A stretch of DNA of 64,000 bases from Bradyrhizobium cytisi (GCF_008123515.1 NZ_VSSR01000069.1:1-64000); one strand, 5' to 3'. Shown: positions 7,715 to 18,188, counted from the first letter of the stretch. A program made the numbers and translations. The notes: a model not told the origin generated them from the letters alone.

Positions 7715-8890
7715 TTATTCGCTCCTTTTTGGCGGGGGCGCGGTGACGTCCCCCGTGAGATCGTAGGTCACCATGGTCTCGCCGGACTGCGGCTTCTCGA
7801 GCCAGTCCTTGTGGCGCATCGACAGATGCACGTCGCGCACGCCGCTTTCCCAATGCTCGACCATCGCGACATGCGAGAAGTCATAGTCCTTGGACGAGGA
7901 TTCGTAGTTCTTGCTGCGATAGATCAGGTGCACCACGGTGACGGTGCTCTCGCGCGAGACCTTCGCGAGGAACTCGACGGACGGGTCGTTCTTGAGATAG
8001 TCCGGCAACTTGCCGATCAGGTCGCGCACGGCCCTGCGGGCGTTGTGGATCTGCTTGTTCTTGTCGGTGTTCATCCGCGTGCGGCTGGAGAAACGGATGT
8101 CCTTCTCGCGCTCGGTGGCCTCGATCAGCGAATTCGGCAGATCGCCGCGCGCGCTGAACAGGTCGACCTGGAAGATCAGCATGTCGCGATCGACCTCGGC
8201 ATCGAGCACGAAGTCGAGCGGCGTGTTGGAGGCGATGCCGCCGTCCCAATAATGCTCGCCCTCGATCACGACCGACGGAAAGCCCGGCGGCAGCGCGCCG
8301 GAGGCCATGATGTGCTCAGGGCCGATTTTCTTGCCGAGCTTCTTGAACTCGTAATTGTCGAAATATTTGAAGTTGCCGGAGCTGACTCCGACGGCCCCGA
8401 CCGACAGGCGGGTCTTCAGGTCGTTGATGCGGTCGAAGTCGACCAGCCGCTCCAGCGTCTTCTTCAGCGGCGCGGTGTCGTAATAGCTTTCGGCCTGCGG
8501 GCTGCCCGGCGGCCAGAGCGGCGCTGGAGGGATGCGCGGTGTGAAGAAGCCGGGCACGCCGAAGGTGGCGATCAGCGCGGCGCTGGTGGAATTGAACAGC
8601 TCGCGGCTGTGGTCGCTCTTGCCGATCGGCTTCCACGGCACCGGCGCGGAAACCATCTCCCAGAATTCCTTGAGCCGCTTGACGCGGGTGTGGCCCTCAT
8701 TGCCGGCGATGATGGCGGCATTGACCGCGCCGATCGAGATGCCGGCAACCCATTCGGGCTCAAAATCGAAATGGCACAGCGCCTGATAGGCGCCGGCCTG
8801 ATAGGAGCCGAGCGCGCCACCGCCCTGGAGAACCAGGACACGTTGCGCCTTCGCGGGGACTGTTGCGACTTCCGGGCTATGATCGGTCAT
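7715..8890 (-). CDS. Patatin-like phospholipase family protein (DUF3734 type)
   Basis: A 391-residue patatin-fold hydrolase. The oxyanion motif is LQGGGALGSYQAGAY near residue 22, the nucleophile motif is GISIGAVNAAI with Ser near residue 52, and the catalytic Asp lies in WDGGIASNTPL. The last 150 or so residues match the DUF3734 extension of bacterial patatins. No signal peptide is visible, so it is probably cytosolic. It is the first gene of a two-gene operon with bdhA, one base apart. This pairing suggests that it releases hydroxyacyl units, perhaps from polyhydroxybutyrate or lipid, to feed BdhA; that step is inference. Confidence 0.82.
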   Translation of the reverse strand: MTDHSPEVATVPAKAQRVLVLQGGGALGSYQAGAYQALCHFDFEPEWVAGISIGAVNAAIIAGNEGHTRVKRLKEFWEMVSAPVPWKPIGKSDHSRELFNSTSAALIATFGVPGFFTPRIPPAPLWPPGSPQAESYYDTAPLKKTLERLVDFDRINDLKTRLSVGAVGVSSGNFKYFDNYEFKKLGKKIGPEHIMASGALPPGFPSVVIEGEHYWDGGIASNTPLDFVLDAEVDRDMLIFQVDLFSARGDLPNSLIEATEREKDIRFSSRTRMNTDKNKQIHNARRAVRDLIGKLPDYLKNDPSVEFLAKVSRESTVTVVHLIYRSKNYESSSKDYDFSHVAMVEHWESGVRDVHLSMRHKDWLEKPQSGETMVTYDLTGDVTAPPPKRSE

Positions 8891-8968
8891 TCGGGAACAT
8901 TAGCAGAAGGCGAGCCACCGTGGCGACAGTCTGCCGCGACTTCAATGCATCCCGGGATCAAGTCTGGC

Positions 8969-9472
8969 TTATCGGGGATCGGTCGACGCCAGGATCATGG
9001 TCCAGAACACCTTGTATTTGGTGCCCGGAGCATAGCTCGCCGCTATGCCCAATTTTGTGACACCGCCCTTGAGCATGTTGGCGCGGTGCGGAGGCGAGTC
9101 GCGCCAGCCGGAAAACGCTTCCGCCAGTGTATGATAGCCGGCCGAGATGTTCTCGACCGCCACGGTCGCGGGATAGCCGCCGGCGACAAGGCGCTTGGCG
9201 AGCGGCGCGCGGACGTCGTGGTCCATCTTGTTGGCTGCAGCCATGGCGTTGGACTGGGATTCGGCGAGCCGCATCAGATCGGGGTCGACGATGACGGTGC
9301 CGAGAGCGTTGTTCTGGCGGTACTGCGAGATCATGATCGCGGCCGCCGGCGCATCGAGCTTGGCGCCCGGGACCGACATGTCGGCATACATCGACGGCTG
9401 CTGGACCGGCGCTTCATTGCCGGCGCAGCCGGCGACAAGCAAAGTGATGAGAATTGCGGCCGCAGCACGCAT
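8969..9472 (-). CDS. CAP/SCP-domain lipoprotein
   Basis: A 167-residue protein whose N-terminus MRAAAAILITLLVAGC ends in a lipobox (LVAGC), so it should be lipid-anchored in the envelope. The remainder is a CAP (SCP/PR-1, YkwD-like) domain with SQSNAMAAANKMDHDVRAPL, AVENISAGY and a SPPHRANML motif. The start at 9472 is chosen because it places the lipobox correctly; the frame is open well upstream, but that extension is not signal-like. Bacterial CAP proteins have unclear roles. No neighbours give a functional clue. Confidence 0.8.
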   Translation of the reverse strand: MRAAAAILITLLVAGCAGNEAPVQQPSMYADMSVPGAKLDAPAAAIMISQYRQNNALGTVIVDPDLMRLAESQSNAMAAANKMDHDVRAPLAKRLVAGGYPATVAVENISAGYHTLAEAFSGWRDSPPHRANMLKGGVTKLGIAASYAPGTKYKVFWTMILASTDPR

Positions 9473-9563
9473 GAATCGGGGCCCCCAAATGAGGGGCCGT
9501 TGTTGCATACCAACCGTGGCTGAAAGGTGAATTTTGAGGAAAATTCGACCTGTCGGGACCCGC

Positions 9564-10590
<1,027 letters not shown>

Positions 10591-10601
<11 letters not shown>

Positions 10602-11502
10602 TGACGTCGTGTCCTTCGTCGAGATGACGTTCGAGAATGGTCTTGGCGATCAGCGTGATCAGCGCCAGCATCGCCAGCAGCGAGGCGATCGCGAACGCGG
10701 CGACGAACTGGTACTCGTTGTAGAGAATCTCGACCAGCAGCGGCATGGTGTTGGTCTCGCCGCGGATGTGGCCGGAGACGACGGAGACCGCACCGAACTC
10801 GCCCATCGCGCGCGCGTTGCAGAGCAGGACGCCATACAGCACGCCCCATTTGATGTTGGGCAGCGTGACGCGGAAGAAGGTTTGCAAACCGGAGGCGCCG
10901 AGCGAGATCGCAGCCTCTTCCTCTTGCGTGCCCTGCTCCTGCATCAACGGGATCAGTGCGCGCGCCACGAACGGGAAGGTCACGAAGGTGGTGGCGAGCG
11001 CGATGCCGGGCACCGCGAACAGGATCTGGATGTCGTGATCCCTCAACCAGCCGCCGAAATAGCCTTGCGCGCCGAACAGCAGCACGAAGACGAGGCCGGA
11101 GATGACCGGGCTCACCGAGAACGGCAGGTCGATCAGTGTGATCAGGAAGGTTTTTCCTCTAAACTCGAATTTGGCGATCGCCCAGGCGGCGACGAGGCCG
11201 AACACGAGGTTGAGGACGACCGAGATCGCCGCGACCAGCAGCGTCAGCTTGATCGCAGCCAGTGCCTCCGGCTCGGCGAGAGCGTCGAAATAGGCCAGAA
11301 TACCCTTCGAGAAGGCCTGCGCGAACACCAGCACCAGCGGCAGCACGACGAAAACGGAGAGAAATAATATCGCCAGCGTGATGATGGCGATGCGCACCGC
11401 CTTGGGCTCGGTGCGGAGATTGTTGCGCGCGGCTGCGGCGTGCGCGCGCGCCTTTGCCTCGGGTGAAGACAGCGAAACGGAATCGGCGATCTGCATCGTC
11501 AT
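10591..11502 (-). CDS. cysW: Sulfate ABC transporter permease CysW
   Basis: An inner-membrane permease of about 303 residues with six hydrophobic segments after a hydrophilic N-terminal tail of about 35 residues. The EAA-like coupling loop is EEEAAISLGASGLQTFFRVTLP-type, and DLPFSVSPVISGLVFVLLFG is characteristic of CysW. The frame also allows a TTG start at 11517 that would overlap the cysT stop. The ATG at 11502 has GAGGCGGG about nine bases upstream and is preferred. It pairs with CysT to form the sulfate channel. Confidence 0.9.
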
Positions 11503-11513
11503 CGCATCCCGCC

Positions 11514-12350
11514 TCAATGCACCGGGACCCGGTTCTGCGCCCAGCGCTGCAACCGGTTGACCGCGAAGATGACGACGAAGGAGACGATGAGCATGACGAC
11601 GGCGATCGCGGTCGCGTCGGCATAGCGGAACTCGGACAGCCGGATCACGATCAAGAGCGGCGCGATCTCGGAGACGTTGGGCAGATTGCCGGCGATGAAG
11701 ATCACCGAACCGTATTCGCCGACCGCGCGCGCAAAGGCGAGTGCGAGCCCCGTGAGCAGCGCCGGCGCAAGCGAAGGCAGGATCACGCGGATGATGGTCT
11801 GCCAGCGGCTGGCGCCGAGGCTACCGGCTGCCTCCTCGATCTCGGGGTCGAGATCCTGCAGCACCGGCTGCACGGTGCGGACCACGAAGGGAATGCCGAT
11901 GAAGATCATGGCGACGAAGATGCCGAGCGGCGTGAACGCGACCTTGATGCCGAGCGCGGCAAGCGGCGCGCCCAGCCAGCCCTTCTCGGCAAACAGGGAG
12001 GTCAGCGCGACACCGGCGACGGCGGTCGGCAAGGCGAACGGCACATCGACGATGGCGTCGAACAGCCGCCGGCCCGGGAAGCGGTACCGCACCAACGCCC
12101 AGACGATGATGCTGCCCATCACAAGATTGACGCAGGCCGCCGCAAACGCAAGCCCGAAGGAGACGCGGAGCGCGTTCAGGGTGCGGCGGCTCGAGAGGAT
12201 GTTCCAGAATTGCTCGGGGCTGAGCTCGAGCGACTTCAGGAACAGCCCCGCGAGCGGAATCAGGATGATGACGGACAGCCAGGTCAGCGTCAGTCCCATC
12301 GTGAGACCGAAGCCCGGCAATGTCCGGCGTCGTGCTGCGATTGCGCTCAC
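11514..12350 (-). CDS. cysT: Sulfate ABC transporter permease CysT (CysU)
   Basis: A 278-residue permease with six predicted membrane segments. The coupling-loop sequence is EIEEAAGSLGASRWQTIIRVIL, and VDVPFALPTAVAGVALTSLF is typical of CysT. The start codon is GTG at 12350. It lies 36 nt after the sulfate-binding protein gene and just before cysW, the usual order for this transporter. Confidence 0.92.
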   Translation of the reverse strand: MSAIAARRRTLPGFGLTMGLTLTWLSVIILIPLAGLFLKSLELSPEQFWNILSSRRTLNALRVSFGLAFAAACVNLVMGSIIVWALVRYRFPGRRLFDAIVDVPFALPTAVAGVALTSLFAEKGWLGAPLAALGIKVAFTPLGIFVAMIFIGIPFVVRTVQPVLQDLDPEIEEAAGSLGASRWQTIIRVILPSLAPALLTGLALAFARAVGEYGSVIFIAGNLPNVSEIAPLLIVIRLSEFRYADATAIAVVMLIVSFVVIFAVNRLQRWAQNRVPVH

Positions 12351-12386
12351 CAGGCCCCCTGTTCAAACCCCTCCGACAGCGCCCGA

Positions 12387-13388
12387 TCAGTTCTTGTAGA
12401 TCTGATCGAAGACGCCGCCGTCGGCAAAATGTTCCTTCTGCGCCCTGGTCCAGCCGCCAAACACATCGTCGATCGTGAACAGCTCGACCTTTGCGAAGGA
12501 GTTTTCATATTTTTTAGCGATCTCGGGATCGCGCGGACGGTAGAAGTTGCGCGCTGCGATCTCCTGCCCTTCCTTGGTGTACCAGTACTGGAGATAGGCA
12601 TCGGCGACGTTGCGGGTGCCCTTCTTGTCGGCAACCTTGTCGACGATCGCGACCGGCGGCTCGGCCAGGATCGATTGCGGCGGCGCCACGATCTCGAATT
12701 TCTCCGGGCCGAATTCCTTCAGTGCGAGATAGGCCTCGTTCTCCCAGGCCAGCAGCACGTCGCCGACGCCGCGCTCGACGAAGGTCACGGTGGCGCCGCG
12801 CGCGCCGGTGTCGAGCACCGGCACCTGCTGATAGAGCTTTCCGATGAAATCCTTGGCCTTGTCGACTGATCCGTATTTCTTCTGCGCGAAGCCCCAAGCC
12901 GCCAGATAATTCCAGCGCGCACCGCCCGAGGTCTTCGGGTTCGGCGTGATCACGGCGACGCCCGGCTTGAGCAGATCGTCCCAGTCCCTGATGCCTTTCG
13001 GATTGCCCTTGCGCACCAGGAACACGATGGTCGACGTGTAGGGCGATGAATTCTGCGGCAGCCGCTTCTGCCAATCGGCTGCAGTGAGGCCCTTGCCGGC
13101 GATGGCGTCGATGTCATAGGCGAGCGCGAGCGTCACCACGTCGGCCTGCAACCCGTCAATCACGGCGCGCGCCTGCGAGCCGCTGCCGCCATGCGACTGC
13201 TTGATCTCGACGCTCTTGCCGGTTTCCTTCTGATAGGCGTTCGCGAACGCCTTGTTGAACTCGACATAGAGTTCACGCGTCGGATCATACGACACGTTCA
13301 AGAGGTTGATGTCAGCGGCGAGAGCCGAGCTTGCCAAGAATCCTGTCACGAGCAGTCCTGCCGCGAGCGGAACGATACGACGCATCAT
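12387..13388 (-). CDS. sbp: Periplasmic sulfate-binding protein
   Basis: A 333-residue substrate-binding protein with a cleavable signal (MMRRIVPLAAGLLVTGFLAS, likely cut after SSALA). Family phrases include NVSYDPTRELYVEFN near the mature N-terminus, SHGGSGSQARAV, NPKTSGGARWNYLAAWG and FYRPRDPEIAKKY. It binds sulfate in the periplasm and hands it to CysT/CysW. The frame also holds an ATG at 13400, but 13388 has a GGAG about eight bases upstream and gives the better signal peptide. The 124-nt gap to cysH is the longest inside the leftward run and could hold an internal promoter. Confidence 0.92.
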   Translation of the reverse strand: MMRRIVPLAAGLLVTGFLASSALAADINLLNVSYDPTRELYVEFNKAFANAYQKETGKSVEIKQSHGGSGSQARAVIDGLQADVVTLALAYDIDAIAGKGLTAADWQKRLPQNSSPYTSTIVFLVRKGNPKGIRDWDDLLKPGVAVITPNPKTSGGARWNYLAAWGFAQKKYGSVDKAKDFIGKLYQQVPVLDTGARGATVTFVERGVGDVLLAWENEAYLALKEFGPEKFEIVAPPQSILAEPPVAIVDKVADKKGTRNVADAYLQYWYTKEGQEIAARNFYRPRDPEIAKKYENSFAKVELFTIDDVFGGWTRAQKEHFADGGVFDQIYKN

Positions 13389-13512
13389 GTCCATCTCCAT
13401 TCACCTCGACGACGTCACTGTCGGCGAAGGCATGCAGGCGAAACTCGTGGCGAAACGCGCTCAAGTCAACGGAACCGGATTTTCTTGTTCGCAGCCGGGC
13501 AGCTTGCCTGTG

Positions 13513-14244
13513 CTACGAAGTCTTCATCGTGTGGATGCCGCATTCTGTCTTGGCGCGGCCGCGCCAGCGACCCGCGCGCTCATCCTCGCCCTCGGTCGTT
13601 CTGCTGGTGCAAGGCATACACCCAACCGACATGAAACCCGACGCTTGAAGCGGATGCTGCGGCAATTTGGCACGCGCGTAGATGTCCTTGATCTCCTCGC
13701 GCGAGACATTGGCAAAAGGATTGAACTTCAGCCGCCCGCCATCCACCTCGACGACCGGAATGTCGGCGCGCACGCCGCCCTGAAACCGCTTGCGGCCATT
13801 GATCCACGCTGAAAACGGCTTCAGCGCCCGCGCCAGCGGCTCGACCTTGCGGATACGGCAGCAGGCATCGGGATTGGAGAACCAGAGCTCCTGATCGGGA
13901 TCGTCCCGCTTCAGCGCCTCCTCCAGCGGCTTGATCGAACGAACATCTCTCAAGCCAAGCTTGGCGATCAGCGTGTCGCGATAGGCAAGCGTCTCCTCGA
14001 ACAGCCAGCCGGTATCGAGGAAGATCACCGGAATCGCCGGATCGACATCAGCCATCACCTTCAACAGCGCGGCCGACTCCGTCCCGAACGACGACACCAC
14101 GGCGAGCTGATCGCGGCCGACGGTCTTCAGCGCGGCAGCAATGATTTCGGCCGGAGCGGCGTCGCGCAGCGCGCGGTCGAGCTCATCCGCGGTCGGCAAC
14201 ACCGAGGTCGATTGGGATGCAAATTGAGTGGCCATGGCGTTCAC
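13513..14244 (-). CDS. cysH: Adenylyl-sulfate (APS) reductase, Fe-S type
   Basis: A 243-residue CysH enzyme that reduces activated sulfate to sulfite with thioredoxin. The four iron-sulfur cysteines of the APS-specific type are present: Cys128-Cys129 in DACCRIRKVEP and Cys209/Cys212 in GCMPCT. The catalytic Cys235 lies in TECGIHT near the C-terminus. The nucleotide-binding region includes VVSSFGTESAALL and LDTGWLFEET. A GTG start overlaps the stop of the DUF934 gene by four bases. Having both Cys pairs predicts APS rather than PAPS as substrate. Confidence 0.93.
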   Translation of the reverse strand: MNAMATQFASQSTSVLPTADELDRALRDAAPAEIIAAALKTVGRDQLAVVSSFGTESAALLKVMADVDPAIPVIFLDTGWLFEETLAYRDTLIAKLGLRDVRSIKPLEEALKRDDPDQELWFSNPDACCRIRKVEPLARALKPFSAWINGRKRFQGGVRADIPVVEVDGGRLKFNPFANVSREEIKDIYARAKLPQHPLQASGFMSVGCMPCTSRTTEGEDERAGRWRGRAKTECGIHTMKTS

Positions 14245-14756
14245 GTACCGACTCCTTCGGAGTGACGCAGCTGCATGCGCCGGTGCAGCGCCGTGATCCG
14301 GCCGTCGCCGGTCGGCTGGTAGAACACCGAGTAGCGCTTCGCGGTCTGCATGAAGGCTTCCGCATCCGCCTGCTTCTTGACCTCGAAGGAATCGAAGCCG
14401 GCGCGCAGCATGAACACGAACTGGTCGCGCAGGATCTGGCCCGTCGCGCGCAATTCGCTGCGATAATTGTAACGCTCGCGCAGCAGCCGCGCCTGGCTGT
14501 AGGCGCGTCCGTCGCGGAAGGTCGGGAACACCAACGCGACGACGGCGACCTTGCCGAGATAAGGCACGAGCTCGGCGATGTCGCGATTGTTCGGCCAGAT
14601 CACACCGATCTTGCCGCCGCGCTTGAGCAGCGCGTCCGCATCGCCCAGGAACCGCTCGGCGGGCACCAGGATGTCGCCGCTCTCTGGCAGCGGCGTGTCG
14701 ACGGCCAGCTTGACGAAACTGTCGTCGGCGATTTTTCCGCCGTTAACGAGTGGCAT
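14241..14756 (-). CDS. DUF934 domain protein, sulfite reductase-associated
   Basis: A 171-residue protein of the DUF934 family. Typical phrases are GVIWPNNRDIAELVPYLGKVAVVALVFPTFRDGRAYSQARLLRER (split across residues 50-95) and ELRATGQILRDQFVFMLRAGFDSFEV. It is hydrophilic and has no signal peptide, so it is cytosolic. DUF934 genes are commonly found beside cysI and cysH in alpha- and betaproteobacteria, and here it overlaps cysI by 14 nt and cysH by 4 nt. A role in sulfite reduction, such as an accessory or assembly factor, is suggested by this context only. Confidence 0.85.
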   Translation of the reverse strand: MPLVNGGKIADDSFVKLAVDTPLPESGDILVPAERFLGDADALLKRGGKIGVIWPNNRDIAELVPYLGKVAVVALVFPTFRDGRAYSQARLLRERYNYRSELRATGQILRDQFVFMLRAGFDSFEVKKQADAEAFMQTAKRYSVFYQPTGDGRITALHRRMQLRHSEGVGT

Positions 14757-16398
14757 AGACGCGCTCCTTGAAAGGTTCGACGCCGAGGCGCTTCACCGTG
14801 TCGATGAACAGCTCTTCGGGCCGCTCGCGCAGCGCGAGATAGGCTTCCACGACGTCTTCGATCACGTCGGCGACCTCGTCGAACTTGACGCCGGGTCCGA
14901 TCAGATTGCCCAGCGCAGCACCCTCGTCGGCACGACCGCCGATGGTGATCTGGTAAACCTCCTCGCCGTTCTTCTCGACGCCGAGAATGCCGATATGGCC
15001 GACGTGGTGGTGACCGCAGGCATTGATGCAGCCCGAGATGTTGATGTGCAGCCGGCCGATCAGATTGGCGAGCTCATGATTGGCAAAGCGCCGTGTCAGC
15101 TCCTGCGCGATCGGGATCGAGCGTGCATTGGCCAGCGAGCAATAGTCGAGACCCGGACAGGCGATGATGTCGGTGATCAGATTGACGTTCGGCGTCGCCA
15201 GCCCAAGCTTGTCGAGCGCCTTCCACAACGCCGGCAGGTCGCGCTTGGCGACATGGGGCAGCGCCAGGTTCTGCTCGTGGCCGACGCGGATCTCCCCGAA
15301 GGAATATTTGTCGGCGAGATCGGCCAGCGCATCCATCTGTACGGCCGTGGCATCGCCCGGAGGCACGCCGATCGGCTTCAGCGAGATCGTGACGATCGAG
15401 TAGCCCTGCACCTTGTGCGGCGAGACCGAGTTCTTGCGCCACGCCTCAAAGTCGCCATCGGCCGCGGCCTGGCGCAGCTCGTCCGGCATGTGCGGCAGCT
15501 TCTCGTAGTTCGGATAGGTGAAGCGCGAGCGGATGTCCTCGATCACCTCGTCGTCGATCTGGAGCGAGGAGTTACGGATGTGCTGCCACTCCTCCTCGAC
15601 CTCGCGTGAGAATTTTTCGATGCCGAGCTCGTGCACCAGGATCTTGATGCGCGCCTTGTAGATGTTGTCGCGGCGGCCGTACTGGTTGTAGACGCGCAGG
15701 ATCGCCTCGATATAGCTGAGGATATCGCGGCCATGGACGAAGTGCTTGATGGTCTTGCCGATGAACGGGGTACGGCCGAGACCGCCGCCGACGAGCACCT
15801 CGAAGCCGGTCTCGCCCTTCTCGTTCTTGATCAGCTTCAATCCGATGTCGTGAATCTTGATCGCGGCACGATCATGGTCCGACGCGGTGATCGCGATCTT
15901 GAACTTGCGTGGCAGGAACGAGAATTCCGGATGCAGCGTGGTGTGCTGGCGGATCAGCTCCGACCAGATGCGCGGGTCCTCGATCTCGCCGGGCGCGACG
16001 CCGGCCCACTGGTCCGAGGTGACGTTGCGCATGTTGTTGCCGGAGGTCTGCATCGCATGGATGCCGACCTCGGCGAGATCGGCGAGCGCATCCGGCAGCT
16101 CGGCGAGCTTGATCCAGTTGAACTGGATGTTCTGCCGCGTGGTGAAGTGGCCGTAGCCCCGGTCGTACTTGCGCGCGACATGAGCCAGCGCCCGCAGCTG
16201 GTTCGTCGCCAGCGTGCCGTAAGGAATGGCGACGCGGAACATATAGGCGTGCAGTTGCAGATAGACGCCGTTCTGGAGCCGCAGGATCTTGAACTCATCC
16301 TCGGTCAGCTCGCCCGAGAGGCGGCGCTTCACCTGGTCGCGGAACTCCGAGACGCGCTCGTTGACGAGCGTGCGGTCGATTTCGTCGTAAGCGTACAT
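14743..16398 (-). CDS. cysI: Assimilatory sulfite reductase hemoprotein (nitrite/sulfite reductase family)
   Basis: A 551-residue siroheme and iron-sulfur enzyme that reduces sulfite to sulfide. The cluster/siroheme ligands appear in the two motifs CPGLDYCSLANA and GCINACGHHHVGHIG near residues 430-480. The N-terminal half carries the ferredoxin-like repeat with HFTTRQNIQFNW, and the middle has EVLVGGGLGRTPFIG. The operon supplies siroheme through cysG. No flavoprotein partner (CysJ) is present in the window, so the electron donor is probably ferredoxin or another protein elsewhere. Confidence 0.92.
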   Translation of the reverse strand: MYAYDEIDRTLVNERVSEFRDQVKRRLSGELTEDEFKILRLQNGVYLQLHAYMFRVAIPYGTLATNQLRALAHVARKYDRGYGHFTTRQNIQFNWIKLAELPDALADLAEVGIHAMQTSGNNMRNVTSDQWAGVAPGEIEDPRIWSELIRQHTTLHPEFSFLPRKFKIAITASDHDRAAIKIHDIGLKLIKNEKGETGFEVLVGGGLGRTPFIGKTIKHFVHGRDILSYIEAILRVYNQYGRRDNIYKARIKILVHELGIEKFSREVEEEWQHIRNSSLQIDDEVIEDIRSRFTYPNYEKLPHMPDELRQAAADGDFEAWRKNSVSPHKVQGYSIVTISLKPIGVPPGDATAVQMDALADLADKYSFGEIRVGHEQNLALPHVAKRDLPALWKALDKLGLATPNVNLITDIIACPGLDYCSLANARSIPIAQELTRRFANHELANLIGRLHINISGCINACGHHHVGHIGILGVEKNGEEVYQITIGGRADEGAALGNLIGPGVKFDEVADVIEDVVEAYLALRERPEELFIDTVKRLGVEPFKERVYATR

Positions 16399-16409
16399 AA
16401 GAGAATGCC

Positions 16410-16727
16410 TTAAACCTGGGCCGGCTGTCCGATGGTCACACCGGTGCGGCGGATCTGTTCGCGCAGATTGCCGGGTTCGATCTTGCCATCCGCTCCGACC
16501 TGCACCGGGGCGATATAGGGACCGATCGCGCCGACGTCATCGGCGACCGACTCCGCAAGCAACGCTTTCGCCTCGTCCGAGTTGCGCACGATCGCGGCTT
16601 CCGACAGGTCCGCGGACCAGCTCTTGGCGGCGGTGCGATACACCACGATGCCATCCCAGGTGCGGTTGGCGGTTACGACCGAGGGGCCGGCGATTTTGAT
16701 CTTCTTCTGTTCAAGCGGGGAGGTCAT
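16410..16727 (-). CDS. DUF2849 domain protein
   Basis: A 105-residue soluble protein of the DUF2849 family, recognised from SVVTANRTWDGIVVYRTAAKSW and from its place between the siroheme synthase and sulfite reductase genes. It overlaps cysG by four bases and is followed after 11 nt by cysI, so it is tightly co-expressed with both. The function of the family is unknown. The context suggests help in delivering siroheme or electrons to CysI, or in controlling it; this is inference. No metal-binding Cys motif is visible. Confidence 0.82.
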   Translation of the reverse strand: MTSPLEQKKIKIAGPSVVTANRTWDGIVVYRTAAKSWSADLSEAAIVRNSDEAKALLAESVADDVGAIGPYIAPVQVGADGKIEPGNLREQIRRTGVTIGQPAQV

Positions 16728-18148
16728 TCGGCTGCATCCAGTAGGTCAGAGATGATTTGGTTGGGTGTTTGACGGCGAAGCGAACCGGCATGCCGGACCA
16801 CGTCGCCGATGATGAGAATGGCGGGACCGCCATTGGTCTGCCGCACGAGCTCGGGCAGGTCGCGCAATGTGCCGATCGCGCTTTGCGCATCCGGCCGCGT
16901 GACGCGGGCGAACACGCCGACCGGCGTCTCCGGCGAGCGGCCGGCGGCGAACAAACCAGCGCGAACGGCCGGCGCAGCGGTCATGCCCATGTAGACCACA
17001 ACAGTCATTTTGGTGTCCGTCAGCGTCGACCAGTCCACCGTCTCTGCGTCGCGCGCCTTATGCGCGGTGAGGAAGGTGATGCGGGTCGCTTCGTGACGGT
17101 AAGTGAGCGGCACCTCGAAATCAGCGGCGCCGCCGAGGCCTGCGGTGATGCCGGGAATGATCGAATAAGCAATGCCGGCGGCGCGCAGCGCTTCCACCTC
17201 TTCGCCGCCGCGGCCGAACACGAAGGGATCGCCACCCTTCAGCCGCACCACGCGCTGGCCAGCTTGCGCGGCCTCGATCATGCGCCTGTTGATGGCGTCC
17301 TGGCCGATGCCGGGCTTGCCGACACGACGGCCAACGGCAATGCGCGCGGTGTCGCGACGGATGCGGTCAAGAATTTCGGGCGAGACCAACTCGTCATGGA
17401 AGACGATGTCAGCATCCTGCAGCGCGCGCAGCGCCTTGATGGTGAGGAGATCGGGATCGCCGGGGCCGGCGCCAACCAGCGCCACCGAGCCGTCCGGCTT
17501 GTCGGCGCGCGCGAACGCGGACGGATCGGAAATCTGCTTGAGTGCTGCGTCAGCCTCGTCCTTGCGGCCGGCCAACACGGCGGCGCCGATCGGACCGTCG
17601 ACGACGCGCTCCCAGAAGCGGCGGCGCAGCGGAAACTCGGCGATACGTTCGTTGATGGATTTGCGGAAGCCGCCGATGAACTCGGCGAGCGCGCCGATGC
17701 GCGCGGGCAGCAGCGCCTCGATCTTCTCCCGCACGCGCCGCGCCACCACCGGCGAGGTGCCGCCGGTTCCGACCGCGACCACGACATCGCCGCGATCGAC
17801 GATTGCCGGGAAGATGAAGCTGGAATGTTCGAGATCGTCCATGACGTTGACGGGCAGGCCAAGCGACTTCGCCCGCGCCGACATCGCCACGCCGACATCG
17901 CCCGCGCCTGCGCAGACGATGGCAATGACACCGGCGAGATCGGCGGTGAGCGGATCGCCCGTCGCGATCTCGATACGCGCCGCGTCATCGGAGCTCAGAC
18001 CCAGGTCCTGATTGCCGTCGATCGCATGCACGCGGATGCGCGCACCGGCAGCGGCGAGCACGCGCAGTTTTGCGCGCAAAAGCTCGCCCGCGCCGATGAG
18101 GACCACCGGACCGGCCTTGAGATCGAGGAACACCGGCAAGAACCGCAT
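16724..18148 (-). CDS. cysG: Siroheme synthase CysG (dehydrogenase/ferrochelatase plus uroporphyrinogen-III methyltransferase)
   Basis: A 474-residue fusion that makes siroheme from uroporphyrinogen III. Residues 1 to about 210 are the Met8p-like NAD-dependent dehydrogenase/ferrochelatase, with VVLIGAGELLRAKL and VGTGGTSPVVARRVREKIEA. From about residue 220 the SUMT methyltransferase follows: VALVGAGPGDPDLLTIKAL, HDELVSPEIL, GDPFVFGRGGEEVEAL and GITAGLGGAA. Siroheme is the cofactor of CysI two genes downstream. It is the first gene of the leftward operon and is divergent from cysD. Confidence 0.93.
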   Translation of the reverse strand: MRFLPVFLDLKAGPVVLIGAGELLRAKLRVLAAAGARIRVHAIDGNQDLGLSSDDAARIEIATGDPLTADLAGVIAIVCAGAGDVGVAMSARAKSLGLPVNVMDDLEHSSFIFPAIVDRGDVVVAVGTGGTSPVVARRVREKIEALLPARIGALAEFIGGFRKSINERIAEFPLRRRFWERVVDGPIGAAVLAGRKDEADAALKQISDPSAFARADKPDGSVALVGAGPGDPDLLTIKALRALQDADIVFHDELVSPEILDRIRRDTARIAVGRRVGKPGIGQDAINRRMIEAAQAGQRVVRLKGGDPFVFGRGGEEVEALRAAGIAYSIIPGITAGLGGAADFEVPLTYRHEATRITFLTAHKARDAETVDWSTLTDTKMTVVVYMGMTAAPAVRAGLFAAGRSPETPVGVFARVTRPDAQSAIGTLRDLPELVRQTNGGPAILIIGDVVRHAGSLRRQTPNQIISDLLDAAE

Positions 18149-18188
18149 GCGATACTCGCTTCCCCCACATCCGGGGTTGACTGGAATT

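Noticed and set aside
7661..9523. A 620-codon open frame on the plus strand opposite the patatin and CAP genes
   Set aside because: The opposite strand holds well-defined proteins with catalytic motifs; this frame is Asp/Arg/His-rich without domains.
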